Of a stretch of DNA of 64,000 bases, positions 27,348-36,364 are shown one piece after another. The DNA is from MAG-120802 sp049430265 (GTDB taxonomy: Bacteria; Actinomycetota; Actinomycetes; Nanopelagicales; Nanopelagicaceae): the NCBI GenBank assembly GCA_049430265.1, contig JBMTBW010000001.1:1-64000 (forward strand), read 5' to 3'. Under the pieces are notes generated by a model, which saw only the letters and a list, made by a program, of their open reading frames with translations, made no database searches and was not told where the DNA came from. Made by a program: the position numbers and the translations under genes. Position 1 is the first letter of the stretch. Every line of letters starts with the position of its first letter.

Positions 27348-27370
27348 CCCTCAGGAAACTGAGGGTTTTT
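27348..27370 (+). terminator. attenuator terminator before ilvB
   Basis: CCCTCAG-GAAA-CTGAGGG is a perfect 7-bp stem closed by a GAAA tetraloop and followed by five T. It sits 22 bp after the leader-peptide stop and about 45 bp before ilvB, so it would cut short ilvB transcription unless prevented. Confidence 0.85.
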
Positions 27371-27415
27371 GCATTAGTAGGCCTAAAAAGAATTGGAAGA
27401 AAGGAGTGGACCAAG

Positions 27416-29155
27416 ATGGCAAGTGAGATAACAGGGGCTCAAGCCCTCGTTAACGCTCTAGAAGATTCTGGCGTTGATGTCATGTTTGGTATTCCTGGTG
27501 GCGCAATCCTTCCTGCCTATGATCCAATCTTTGATTCAAAGATTCGCCACATCTTGGTTCGCCATGAACAGGGAGCAGGTCATGCTGCAACTGGATATGC
27601 CCAAGTTACCGGCCGCGTTGGGGTATGCATTGCAACTTCAGGGCCAGGAGCAACAAATTTAGTTACACCAATTGCTGATGCGCAGATGGATTCAGTTCCA
27701 ATTGTTGCTATCACTGGGCAAGTTCCATCAGCTGCTATTGGGACCGATGCCTTCCAAGAAGCTGATATCCGCGGAATCACAATGCCGGTAACTAAACATA
27801 ATTACTTGATAACTGATCCTGCTCAAATTCCTCGGGCAATTGCTGAAGCTTTCTATATTGCATCATCTGGAAGGCCAGGACCAGTTCTAGTTGATATCGC
27901 TAAAGATGCGCTACAGAAGATGACTAGCTATAACTATCCAAAGAAGTTAAACCTTCTAGGCTACAACCCGCAGATTGAACCAAACTCAGAAGCGATTAGA
28001 GATGCTGCATCACTTATTGCCCAGTCAAGTAAACCTATTTTCTATATTGGTGGCGGTGTAATAAAAGCTAATGCTGCAAAAGAGCTTCTTGTGCTAGCAG
28101 AGTTAGTTGGAGCTCCCGTTGTTACAACTTTGATGGCAAGAGGAGCATTTCCTGATAGCCATAGCCAGCATCTTGGTATGCCAGGAATGCATGGAACGGT
28201 GGCTGCTGTCACTGGCCTACAGAAAGCAGATTTACTTATTACTTTAGGCGCTCGATTTGATGATCGAGTGACTGGAAAACTCTCTACTTTTGCCCCAAAT
28301 GCCAAGATAATTCATGCCGATATTGACCCGGCAGAAATTGGTAAGAATCGCTACGCAGATGTACCAATCATTGGTGATCTTGGCCCAATCATAAGAGCGC
28401 TGATTCCTGCAGTTAAGTCTGAGTTTGCTAAGAATAAAGCTGATATCACTCAGTGGTGGAAGCAGATGAATTCGCTACGCCAGAAGTATCCACTTGGATA
28501 TAACGAACCAAGTGATGGATCGCTATCGCCACAATATGTAATTGAGCGAATCGGTGCAATTACCGGCCCTGATGGAATCTATGTTGCAGGTGTTGGGCAA
28601 CATCAGATGTGGGCATCACAATTTGTTAAGTATGAAAAACCAAGAACTTGGCTTAACTCTGGTGGCCTTGGAACTATGGGATATGCAGTTCCAGCTGCAA
28701 TGGGTGCAAAAGTTGGCGCGCCTGATACTCCAGTTTGGGCAATTGATGGTGATGGTTGCTTCCAGATGACAAACCAGGAACTAGTAACATGTGCCTTAAA
28801 CAATATTCCAATCAAAGTAGCTGTAATTAATAATGAGAGTTTAGGAATGGTTCGTCAGTGGCAGACTCTCTTTTATAAAGAGCGTTATTCAAATACTGAT
28901 CTGCACTCCAAGAGAATTCCTGACTTTGCAAAACTTGCAGAGGCGATGGGCTGTGTTGGGCTTCGCTGTGAGTCAAAAGGCGATGTTGATAAAATCATTA
29001 AAGAGGCAAATGCAATCAATGATGCGCCAGTTATAGTGGACTTTAGCGTTCATAGAGATGCGATGGTTTGGCCAATGGTGGCTGCCGGAACTTCTAATGA
29101 TGATATTTTGATTGCCAAAGAGATGGCACCTGACTGGGATTCACAGGAGTTATAG
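27416..29155 (+). CDS. ilvB: acetolactate synthase, large (catalytic) subunit
   Basis: IlvB condenses pyruvate with pyruvate or 2-oxobutyrate, the first common step to valine, leucine and isoleucine. The 579-residue thiamine-diphosphate enzyme has the catalytic glutamate Glu51 (RHEQGAGHAA), the FAD-contacting middle domain, and the thiamine-diphosphate/Mg motif beginning GDGCFQMTNQEL near residue 443. AAGGAG lies about nine bases before ATG 27416. The regulatory subunit gene starts 2 bp after its stop. Expression appears to be controlled by the upstream attenuator. Confidence 0.97.
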   Translation: MASEITGAQALVNALEDSGVDVMFGIPGGAILPAYDPIFDSKIRHILVRHEQGAGHAATGYAQVTGRVGVCIATSGPGATNLVTPIADAQMDSVPIVAITGQVPSAAIGTDAFQEADIRGITMPVTKHNYLITDPAQIPRAIAEAFYIASSGRPGPVLVDIAKDALQKMTSYNYPKKLNLLGYNPQIEPNSEAIRDAASLIAQSSKPIFYIGGGVIKANAAKELLVLAELVGAPVVTTLMARGAFPDSHSQHLGMPGMHGTVAAVTGLQKADLLITLGARFDDRVTGKLSTFAPNAKIIHADIDPAEIGKNRYADVPIIGDLGPIIRALIPAVKSEFAKNKADITQWWKQMNSLRQKYPLGYNEPSDGSLSPQYVIERIGAITGPDGIYVAGVGQHQMWASQFVKYEKPRTWLNSGGLGTMGYAVPAAMGAKVGAPDTPVWAIDGDGCFQMTNQELVTCALNNIPIKVAVINNESLGMVRQWQTLFYKERYSNTDLHSKRIPDFAKLAEAMGCVGLRCESKGDVDKIIKEANAINDAPVIVDFSVHRDAMVWPMVAAGTSNDDILIAKEMAPDWDSQEL

Positions 29156-29157
29156 CC

Positions 29158-29718
29158 ATGGCCCAACACACTCTCTCTGTTCTTGTTGAAAATAGCCCAG
29201 GTGTTCTAGCTAGGGTTGCATCGCTATTTTCTCGCCGGGGATACAACATTGATTCACTTGCTGTGGGACCAACAGAGAGTCCTGAGATTTCGCGAATTAC
29301 TATTGTTTTAAATCTTGAGGGCCACGCACTAGATCAAGTGAGCGCACAGCTATTTAAACTAGTTAACGTTATCGGCATTCAAGAGATGGAAGATAAGAAC
29401 TCCCATCAAAGAGAGCTATTAATGGTTAAAGTAAACAGCGCTGGCGATAATCGTTCAAAGATTGAAGCTGTAGTGGGCAAATATCGAGCCTCAATTGTTA
29501 GCCAGGCTTCCTCCAGCCTTACCATTGAGGCGATAGGAAATAGCGCTGAGATTGCAGCGCTACTAGGCGAGCTATCAAGCTTTGGCATCAAAGAGTTAGT
29601 TCAATCAGGTCTTATCGCACTAGAAAATGGCGATGCGACTTTGGCTGAAAGAACTTTGCAAGAAACTGGACTAGCTTCTTCATCGACGCATAGCCAGACC
29701 GAGGACTACCAAAACTAA
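29158..29718 (+). CDS. ilvN: acetolactate synthase, small (regulatory) subunit
   Basis: IlvN binds valine and other end products and tunes IlvB. The 186-residue product has the N-terminal ACT domain (TLSVLVENSPGVLARVASLFSRRGYNIDSL split over residues 4-34) and a second ACT-like regulatory domain from about 80. The length is close to other actinobacterial IlvN, with a short polar tail. It is 2 bp downstream of ilvB and 18 bp upstream of ilvC. Confidence 0.95.
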   Translation: MAQHTLSVLVENSPGVLARVASLFSRRGYNIDSLAVGPTESPEISRITIVLNLEGHALDQVSAQLFKLVNVIGIQEMEDKNSHQRELLMVKVNSAGDNRSKIEAVVGKYRASIVSQASSSLTIEAIGNSAEIAALLGELSSFGIKELVQSGLIALENGDATLAERTLQETGLASSSTHSQTEDYQN

Positions 29719-29736
29719 ACTAGAAAGCAGGAGAAC

Positions 29737-30771
29737 GTGGCAACTATTTATCATGACGAAGATGCAGACCTTTCGGTAATACAGGCTCGAAAAGTTGCGG
29801 TCATTGGATACGGTTCACAAGGACATGCCCATGCCCTAAACCTGCGCGATAGCGGCGTTGATGTAAGAGTTGGATTAGCAGAGGGTTCCAAATCTCGTGC
29901 CAAGGCAGAAGAGGAGGGCTTAAGAGTTCTCTCGGTTGCAGAAGCTGTTAAAGAGGCGACAGTAATTATGCTCCTTGCACCTGATCATAAGCAGCGCCAC
30001 ATTTATAAAGAATCTATCGAACCTAATCTAAAGGCTGGAGACGCGCTCTTCTTTGGCCATGGATTTAATATTCGCTTTGGATATATCAAGCCACCTGCAA
30101 ATATTGATGTTTGTATGGTCGCCCCAAAGGGCCCAGGACATCTAGTAAGACGTGAGTTTGCTGCAGGGCGCGGAGTTCCAGATATCGTAGCTGTTGAGCA
30201 AGATGCAACTGGATCTGCTTGGCCACTTACTCTCTCTTACGCAAAGGCTATGGGAGGTTTAAGAGCGGGTGGAATTCTTACAACCTTCACCGAGGAGACC
30301 GAGACAGATCTATTTGGAGAGCAATCAGTACTCTGCGGCGGAGCATCACAATTAGTGCAATATGGTTTTGAAGTTCTAATTGAAGCTGGATATCAGCCAG
30401 AGGTTGCCTACTTTGAGTGTCTCCATGAGTTAAAACTCATCGTTGATCTTATGTATGAAGGCGGAATTGCTAAACAGCGTTGGTCAGTTTCCGATACAGC
30501 AGAATATGGCGATTACATCTCTGGGCCAAGAGTTATTGATCCAAGAGTAAAAGAGAATATGAAGGCAGTTCTAGGAGATATCCAGAGCGGAGCATTTGCT
30601 AAGCGCTTTATCGAAGATCAAGATGCTGGGGCTCCAGAATTTAAATCACTTCGCGCTAAAGGTGAGTCTCATCCGATTGAGGAAGTTGGCAGAAATCTAC
30701 GCAAGATGATGTCTTGGGTTAAAGCTGCCAATAAGGATGATTACAAGGAAGGATCTGCCTCGCGTGGCTAA
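29737..30771 (+). CDS. ilvC: ketol-acid reductoisomerase (class I)
   Basis: IlvC isomerises and reduces acetolactate or acetohydroxybutyrate using NADPH. The 344-residue short (class I) form has the Rossmann motif GYGSQGHAHALNLRDSG at about 24-40. The knotted C-terminal domain carries metal-binding acidic residues in the DLFGEQSVLCGG segment near 190 and ECLHELK near 230. The start is GTG 29737 behind AGGAG. The stop lies inside the start of serA (8-bp overlap). Confidence 0.96.
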   Translation: MATIYHDEDADLSVIQARKVAVIGYGSQGHAHALNLRDSGVDVRVGLAEGSKSRAKAEEEGLRVLSVAEAVKEATVIMLLAPDHKQRHIYKESIEPNLKAGDALFFGHGFNIRFGYIKPPANIDVCMVAPKGPGHLVRREFAAGRGVPDIVAVEQDATGSAWPLTLSYAKAMGGLRAGGILTTFTEETETDLFGEQSVLCGGASQLVQYGFEVLIEAGYQPEVAYFECLHELKLIVDLMYEGGIAKQRWSVSDTAEYGDYISGPRVIDPRVKENMKAVLGDIQSGAFAKRFIEDQDAGAPEFKSLRAKGESHPIEEVGRNLRKMMSWVKAANKDDYKEGSASRG

Positions 30772-32356
30772 ACCCAAAGTTCTAATTGCTGAGGAGTTAA
30801 GTCCAGCAACCCTAGATGCCCTAGGACCAGAGTTTGAAATTATCAACTGTGATGGGGCGAATAGATCTGAGTTGCTGGCTTGTCTCTCTTCAGGAGTTGA
30901 TGCAGTTTTAATTCGCTCTGCCACAAAGATGGATAGTGAAGCAATCTCTGCAGCTAAAGGTTTAAAGGTCATCGCAAGAGCCGGTGTAGGGCTAGATAAC
31001 GTTGATATTCCTGCTGCAACTGCTGCTGGAGTAATGGTGGTTAATGCTCCTACATCAAATATTGTGAGCGCAGCAGAACTTGCTATCGCACTTATTCTTG
31101 CATCTGCTCGCCATCTATCACCTGCTCACGCCGCGCTTAAGGGCGGGAAGTGGGCTCGCTCTAAATACACCGGCGCTGAGTTATTTGAAAAGACTCTAGG
31201 CGTTGTTGGTTTTGGAAGAATTGGTCAGCTAGTTGCTCATCGCATGCAGGCATTTGGCATGAAAGTAATTGCATATGACCCATATCTTCAGCCGGCAAAG
31301 GCGGCAGCACTTGGGGTAGATCTAGTCTCACTTGATGATTTGCTAGCAAACTCTGATTTCATAACGATCCATCTTCCAAAAACAAAAGAGACTGCTAACT
31401 TAATTGGCGATGCAGCGCTGAGCAAAGTTAAGCCAACTGTTCGAATCATCAATGCTGCTCGCGGTGGAGTATTAGATGAAGCTGCGCTCTATAAAGCAAT
31501 TAGTGAGGGGCGAGTAGCGGGTGCTGGACTTGATGTATTTGCAACTGAGCCTTGCACTGATTCTCCGTTATTTACTCTAGATCAAGTTGTTGCAACTCCT
31601 CATCTTGGCGCATCAACAGATGAAGCCCAAGAAAGAGCAGGAATTGCCGTAGCAGTATCAGTTCGAAAGGCGCTCTCAGGAGAGCTTGTGCCAGATGCAG
31701 TAAATGTTAAAGGCGGCGAGATTCATGAAGAGATCCGTCCAACCCTTCCACTAGTTGAAAAGATGGCCCAGATTGCAACCGGCCTTGAGGCAGAGCTTCC
31801 CGTAAGTATTGAAATTACTGTTAAAGGTGAAGTCTCTATTTATGACTCATCTATTTTGGCAACTTCTGCGCTAAAGGGAGCGCTAATTGCAATTGGAACC
31901 GAAGATGCAACTTATGTTAATTCTCCAAATCTTGCTCAAGAAAAGGGCATGAGCGCAACGGTAAGTAGTGAGGCTGAGTGCGAGGATTATCGAAGCATGA
32001 TCTGTCTTCGCGCTGCATTCTCAAATGGCTCAAGAGTTGAAGTAGATGCCACTCTTATGGGAATTCGAAAAGTAGAGAAGATAATTCGCATCAATAAGTT
32101 TGATATTGAGCTACCACCAAGTGATCATCTTCTATTTCTCATCTATGAAGATAAGCCAGGAGTTGTCGGAGCTGTTGGAAATATTCTTGGCGCTGCAAAA
32201 ATTAATATCGCCAATATGCAAGTTGCTAGAGATAAGGCAGGCGGCGAGGCTCTAATGGCCTTAACAGTTGACTCTGCTATTCCAATTGAGTTCACAGAAA
32301 AGATTGCTAAAGAGATTGGCGCTCGGGTATCTAGGTCGGTATCGCTACTAGTATGA
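30764..32356 (+). CDS. serA: D-3-phosphoglycerate dehydrogenase
   Basis: SerA oxidises 3-phosphoglycerate, committing carbon to serine. The 530-residue product has an N-terminal substrate domain, NAD domain with GFGRIGQLVA near residue 148 and catalytic residues in the RGGVLDE and PHLGAST segments, then the intervening ASB domain and a C-terminal ACT domain (about 455-530). This is the long type known from Mycobacterium, where serine inhibits through the ACT domain. I choose GTG 30764 with AAGGAAGGA upstream; an ATG at 30737 would add nine residues that look unlike the family. It overlaps leuB by 4 bp. Confidence 0.95.
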   Translation: MAKPKVLIAEELSPATLDALGPEFEIINCDGANRSELLACLSSGVDAVLIRSATKMDSEAISAAKGLKVIARAGVGLDNVDIPAATAAGVMVVNAPTSNIVSAAELAIALILASARHLSPAHAALKGGKWARSKYTGAELFEKTLGVVGFGRIGQLVAHRMQAFGMKVIAYDPYLQPAKAAALGVDLVSLDDLLANSDFITIHLPKTKETANLIGDAALSKVKPTVRIINAARGGVLDEAALYKAISEGRVAGAGLDVFATEPCTDSPLFTLDQVVATPHLGASTDEAQERAGIAVAVSVRKALSGELVPDAVNVKGGEIHEEIRPTLPLVEKMAQIATGLEAELPVSIEITVKGEVSIYDSSILATSALKGALIAIGTEDATYVNSPNLAQEKGMSATVSSEAECEDYRSMICLRAAFSNGSRVEVDATLMGIRKVEKIIRINKFDIELPPSDHLLFLIYEDKPGVVGAVGNILGAAKINIANMQVARDKAGGEALMALTVDSAIPIEFTEKIAKEIGARVSRSVSLLV

Positions 32357-33393
32357 GTAAAAACTTTAATCTTGCTGTAATTGCAGGCGATGGAATCGGC
32401 CCTGAGGTTGTAAATGAGGGTTTGAAAATTCTTGATGCAGCGGGCAAGAAGCATGGCTTTACTTATAGTAAGAAAGCATTTGAATTAGGGGCTGCCTTCT
32501 GGCATAGAACCGGTGAAGTTCTGCCAGATAAAACTCTGGAAGAACTAAAAAGCTTTGATGTCATACTTCTTGGCGCAGTAGGAGATCCAAGTGTTCCAAG
32601 TGGAGTTCTTGAGCGGGGGCTACTTCTAAAGCTTCGTTTTGCCTTTGATCATTACATAAACCTGCGTCCTGCGCGCCTATATCCAGGAGTAGTTGGTCCA
32701 CTAAAGACAAGTGCCCCGATTGATTTCATTGTAGTTAGAGAGGGAACCGAAGGACCTTATGTTGGAGCTGGCGGAGTTCTCGGGCTTGGTACTTCAAGTG
32801 AAATTGCAACTGAGGAGAGCCTCAATACCAGACGAGGCGCAGAGCGAGTCATAAGAGATGCATTTAATAGAGCTATGGCAAGACCTAGAAAGAAATTAAC
32901 TTTAGTTCATAAGAATAATGTTTTAACAAAAGCGGGAAGTCTTTGGACAAGAACGTTTGAAGAAGTTGCAAAGGATTTTCCTCAAGTAAGTACTGATTAT
33001 CTACACGTTGATGCAGCTTCAATGTTCTTTGTAACAAATCCTGAGCGCTTTGATGTAGTAGTAACCGATAATCTCTTTGGCGATATTTTGACTGATATCG
33101 CTGCTGCTATCTGTGGCGGTATTGGCCTTGCTGCCTCTGGCAATATCAATCCAAGTGGCGATTTTCCGTCAATGTTTGAACCAGTACATGGCTCAGCCCC
33201 TGATATTGCAGGAAAAGGAATTGCGGATCCAACTGCAACAATTATGTCTGTTGCGATGCTACTTAATCACCTAGGGCTCACAGATGCTGCAAGAGATGTT
33301 GAGAAAGCAGTGGAGGCTGATTTGCTTACCAGAGCTGATAAGAAGAGAAGCACTAGTGAAATAGGCGATGACCTAGCAAAGGCGCTTAGCTAA
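32353..33393 (+). CDS. leuB: 3-isopropylmalate dehydrogenase
   Basis: LeuB oxidatively decarboxylates 3-isopropylmalate in leucine synthesis and can act on related methylmalates in the citramalate route. The 346-residue product has the IAGDGIGPEV start, the substrate-binding arginines in the RGLLLKLRF and NLRPARLYPGV segments, KNNVL near residue 191, and the DNLFGDILTD metal-binding stretch near 238. It overlaps serA by 4 bp and ilvE by 1 bp. leuA and leuCD are not in the window. Confidence 0.94.
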   Translation: MSKNFNLAVIAGDGIGPEVVNEGLKILDAAGKKHGFTYSKKAFELGAAFWHRTGEVLPDKTLEELKSFDVILLGAVGDPSVPSGVLERGLLLKLRFAFDHYINLRPARLYPGVVGPLKTSAPIDFIVVREGTEGPYVGAGGVLGLGTSSEIATEESLNTRRGAERVIRDAFNRAMARPRKKLTLVHKNNVLTKAGSLWTRTFEEVAKDFPQVSTDYLHVDAASMFFVTNPERFDVVVTDNLFGDILTDIAAAICGGIGLAASGNINPSGDFPSMFEPVHGSAPDIAGKGIADPTATIMSVAMLLNHLGLTDAARDVEKAVEADLLTRADKKRSTSEIGDDLAKALS

Positions 33394-34478
33394 TGAAAAT
33401 TACAATCAGCCCTTCATCAAATCCGGTATCGCCAACTCAGAGAGATCAGTATCTAGAGGCTCCTGGATTTGGAAAATACTTCACTGATCACATGGCAGTT
33501 GCTGAATGGAATCAAGCTAGCGGCTGGTCTGATTTAACAATTTCTGCCTATGGGCCACTAAATCTTGATCCTGCAGCAATGGTTTTTCATTATGGACAAG
33601 AAATCTTTGAAGGAATGAAGGCTTACTACCAACCAGATGGATCTATTGCTCTCTTTCGCCCTAATGCTAATGCTCTACGTTTTGCAAAGAGCGCAGCGCG
33701 AATCACTCTTCCAGAGCTTCCAGTTGAAGACTTTGTTAGCGCCGTTGAGGCTTTAGTAAAGCAAGATGCTGGTTGGGTTCCTAAGAAAGTTGGAGAGTCT
33801 CTTTATTTAAGGCCATTTATGATTGCAACTGAAGTTGGTCTTGGCGTAAGGCCATCTAATAAAGCTTTATTTGCCGTAATTGCCACCCCTGCTGCTGCTT
33901 ACTTTAATTCTGCCAAAGCTGTAACAGTCTGGATCTCTTTAGAGTATGTCAGAGCAGTTCTTGGTGGAACTGGCGAGGCAAAATGCGGTGGAAATTATGC
34001 GGCTTCTCTGCTTGCTCAGCAGGAGGCAGCAAAAGAAGGTTGTGATCAAGTGGTCTGGCTTGATGCCAAAGAGCGATTCTGGGTTGAGGAAATGGGAGGG
34101 ATGAATCTCTACTTTGTTAAGGGCAGAGGAAAAGATGCAACTATCTTCACTCCAAAATTAACTGGAACACTGCTTCATGGCATAACCAGAGATTCAATTC
34201 TCGCCGTTGCAAAAGACTTAGGATATAAAGTCGAAGAGGGAATGATCTCAATTGATCAATGGCGCGATGGAGTTGCAAGTGGGGAGATTTCAGAGATCTT
34301 TGCCTGCGGAACAGCAGCAGTTATTGCCCCAGTTGGTTCTGCAAAGAGCAAGTATGGAACCTGGGTAACAGGTGATGGCAACCCTGGGCCGATAACTATG
34401 GAAATTCGTAATCACTTACTCGGCATTCAACATGGCACTATCCCTGATAAACATGGCTGGATGAAGCGAGTTATCTAG
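33393..34478 (+). CDS. ilvE: branched-chain amino acid aminotransferase
   Basis: IlvE performs the final transamination to valine, leucine and isoleucine with glutamate as donor. The 361-residue fold-type IV PLP enzyme has the FHYGQEIFEGMKAY segment near residue 63 and the PLP-lysine in GGTGEAKCGGNYAAS, near 200. The SEIFACGTAAVI segment is near 307. The length matches actinobacterial class II BCATs. It overlaps leuB and cimA by a single base each. Confidence 0.95.
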   Translation: MKITISPSSNPVSPTQRDQYLEAPGFGKYFTDHMAVAEWNQASGWSDLTISAYGPLNLDPAAMVFHYGQEIFEGMKAYYQPDGSIALFRPNANALRFAKSAARITLPELPVEDFVSAVEALVKQDAGWVPKKVGESLYLRPFMIATEVGLGVRPSNKALFAVIATPAAAYFNSAKAVTVWISLEYVRAVLGGTGEAKCGGNYAASLLAQQEAAKEGCDQVVWLDAKERFWVEEMGGMNLYFVKGRGKDATIFTPKLTGTLLHGITRDSILAVAKDLGYKVEEGMISIDQWRDGVASGEISEIFACGTAAVIAPVGSAKSKYGTWVTGDGNPGPITMEIRNHLLGIQHGTIPDKHGWMKRVI

Positions 34479-36067
34479 TGGCAATCTCTGATTCATTTCA
34501 TATCTATGACACCACACTAAGAGATGGCGCGCAGCAAGAGGGTCTTAATCTCTCAGTCCATGACAAATTAACTATCGCCAGACATCTTGATGATCTAGGT
34601 GTGGGCTTTATTGAAGGCGGATGGCCTGGAGCCAATCCAAAAGATACTGAATTCTTCAAATTAGCTGCTAAAGAGTTGAAGTTAAAGAATGCCACTTTTG
34701 TCGCATTTGGCGCCACTAGGCGGGCCAATAGTAAAGCAGCAGATGATGCTCTTCTTAGAGCGCTTGCCGAATCTGGAGCGCCAGTTGTAACTCTTGTTGC
34801 AAAGTCTCATGATCGCCATGTCGAGCTCGCCTTAAAAACAGATTTACAAGAAAACTTAGCAATGATTAAAGATTCAATTAAGTTTTTACGGCAAGGTGGC
34901 CAGAGAGTATTTCTTGATGCAGAACATTTCTTTGATGGATATCGAGCTAATCCAGCATACGCACTTGAGGTAGTAAGAGCTGCAGCAGAGGCTGGAGCAG
35001 ATGTTATTGCTCTCTGTGATACCAATGGCGGGATGCTGCCTGATGAACTATCAGATGTAGTTGCAAAGGTAATTTCAGATAGCTCTGCTCGCATTGGAAT
35101 CCATTGCCATAATGACACAGGATGCGCTATCGCTAACTCACTTGCTGCAGTTGCCGCTGGAGCAAGCCATGTCCAAGGAACTCTAAATGGTTATGGCGAG
35201 AGAACTGGAAATGCGGATCTAATTTCAATCATTGCTAATCTGCAATTAAAGAAGAAGCAAGAAGTACTTCCAAAAGGTGCGCTAGAGGAGGCATTTAGAA
35301 TCGCTCACGCTGTTGCTGAAGTTACCAATGTCTCGCCAAGTGCCAGACAGCCATATGTTGGTATTTCTGCCTTTGCACATAAAGCCGGCCTTCATGCATC
35401 GGCAATTAAAGTTGATCCAGCGCTATATCAACATGAGAATCCTGAGAGCGTTGGCAACGATATGAGAATGCTCGTTTCTGAAATGGCAGGAAGAGCTTCA
35501 ATTGAAATTAAATCCTCACAACTAGGTTTTGATTTAAGTAAGGAGAAAGAGGTTGTTGCTCGTCTTGTTGAGCGAGTAAAAGAGTTAGAGGCTGGTGGCT
35601 ATACCTTTGAGGCAGCAGATGCCAGCTTTGAGCTGTTGTTGCGAGAGGAGCTTGCCGGAAAGAAACCCTCATTTTTCACTATTGAGAGTTGGAAAACTAG
35701 CGTTGATCAAGGCGGAGATGGTTCAGTAACTTCAAGAGCTGAGGTAAGTATTAGGGCAAAGGGAGAGTTAATTTCAGCCTCCGGTAGTGGAAATGGCCCA
35801 GTTAACGCTATCGATAGAGCGCTTCGAAATGGTCTTGAGAAGTTATATCCAGAGCTGGCTGAGTTAGAGCTAACTGATTACAAAGTTCGTATCTTGGAAG
35901 GTCGCCTAGGAACTGGGGCTATTACAAGAGTATTAGTTGAGAGCAGCGATGGTCATGGCGAGTGGAGCACAATTGGAGTTCATGAAAATGTTATTGCCGC
36001 CTCTGCCATGGCGCTTGAAGATGCGCTAACTTATGGGCTAATAAGAGCAGGAAAGAAACCTGAGTAA
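34478..36067 (+). CDS. cimA: citramalate synthase (CimA type)
   Basis: CimA condenses pyruvate with acetyl-CoA to (R)-citramalate, giving 2-oxobutyrate for isoleucine without threonine. The 529-residue product has the DTTLRDGAQQEGLNLS catalytic start, the FIEGGWPGANPKDTEFF segment characteristic of the CimA subfamily rather than LeuA, the metal-binding HCHNDTG near residue 210, and a C-terminal LeuA-dimer regulatory domain from about 385. The start is GTG 34478. Its place after ilvE is common in actinobacteria. A 2-isopropylmalate synthase role is less likely. Confidence 0.88.
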   Translation: MAISDSFHIYDTTLRDGAQQEGLNLSVHDKLTIARHLDDLGVGFIEGGWPGANPKDTEFFKLAAKELKLKNATFVAFGATRRANSKAADDALLRALAESGAPVVTLVAKSHDRHVELALKTDLQENLAMIKDSIKFLRQGGQRVFLDAEHFFDGYRANPAYALEVVRAAAEAGADVIALCDTNGGMLPDELSDVVAKVISDSSARIGIHCHNDTGCAIANSLAAVAAGASHVQGTLNGYGERTGNADLISIIANLQLKKKQEVLPKGALEEAFRIAHAVAEVTNVSPSARQPYVGISAFAHKAGLHASAIKVDPALYQHENPESVGNDMRMLVSEMAGRASIEIKSSQLGFDLSKEKEVVARLVERVKELEAGGYTFEAADASFELLLREELAGKKPSFFTIESWKTSVDQGGDGSVTSRAEVSIRAKGELISASGSGNGPVNAIDRALRNGLEKLYPELAELELTDYKVRILEGRLGTGAITRVLVESSDGHGEWSTIGVHENVIAASAMALEDALTYGLIRAGKKPE

Positions 36068-36100
36068 GGGATTTAAGTAAGGAGAGAAAAGAATTTAGCT

Positions 36101-36364
36101 ATGCGCACGGTTTTAAAAAGAGGAGTGAAGTTAACTCCTAGCGAATCATCAGAGTGGCTCCGAGTAAGAATGGAAGCTCTAAATATCTCAGGGCTTGAAG
36201 AACTACATCAAAAAACAGGAATTGATAAGGGCTCAATCTCACGCTATTTTCGCCAAGAGCGCACCCCAAAAATTGATGTCATTGCCCCTCTTGCTCAAGC
36301 ACTTGAAGTCTCGCCAGAGACTCTGCTTATCGCACTTGGCGCAATAGATAAGAAGCGCAGCTAA
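36101..36364 (+). CDS. small XRE-family helix-turn-helix protein
   Basis: The 87-residue product contains a Cro/C1-type helix-turn-helix at about residues 30-75: LEELHQKTGIDKGSISRYFR forms the two DNA-contacting helices, and PKIDVIAPLAQALEVS the following helices. It has no other domain, so it probably acts as a dimeric DNA-binding regulator. Targets are unknown. It is 33 bp after cimA; AAGGAG is 16 bp before the ATG, rather far, so the start is less certain. Its stop codon abuts the stop of a gene on the opposite strand. Confidence 0.75.
   Translation: MRTVLKRGVKLTPSESSEWLRVRMEALNISGLEELHQKTGIDKGSISRYFRQERTPKIDVIAPLAQALEVSPETLLIALGAIDKKRS

Noticed and set aside
30737..30763. Upstream ATG start for serA
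   Set aside because: It adds nine residues unlike the family; GTG 30764 has a good Shine-Dalgarno and gives the usual N-terminus.
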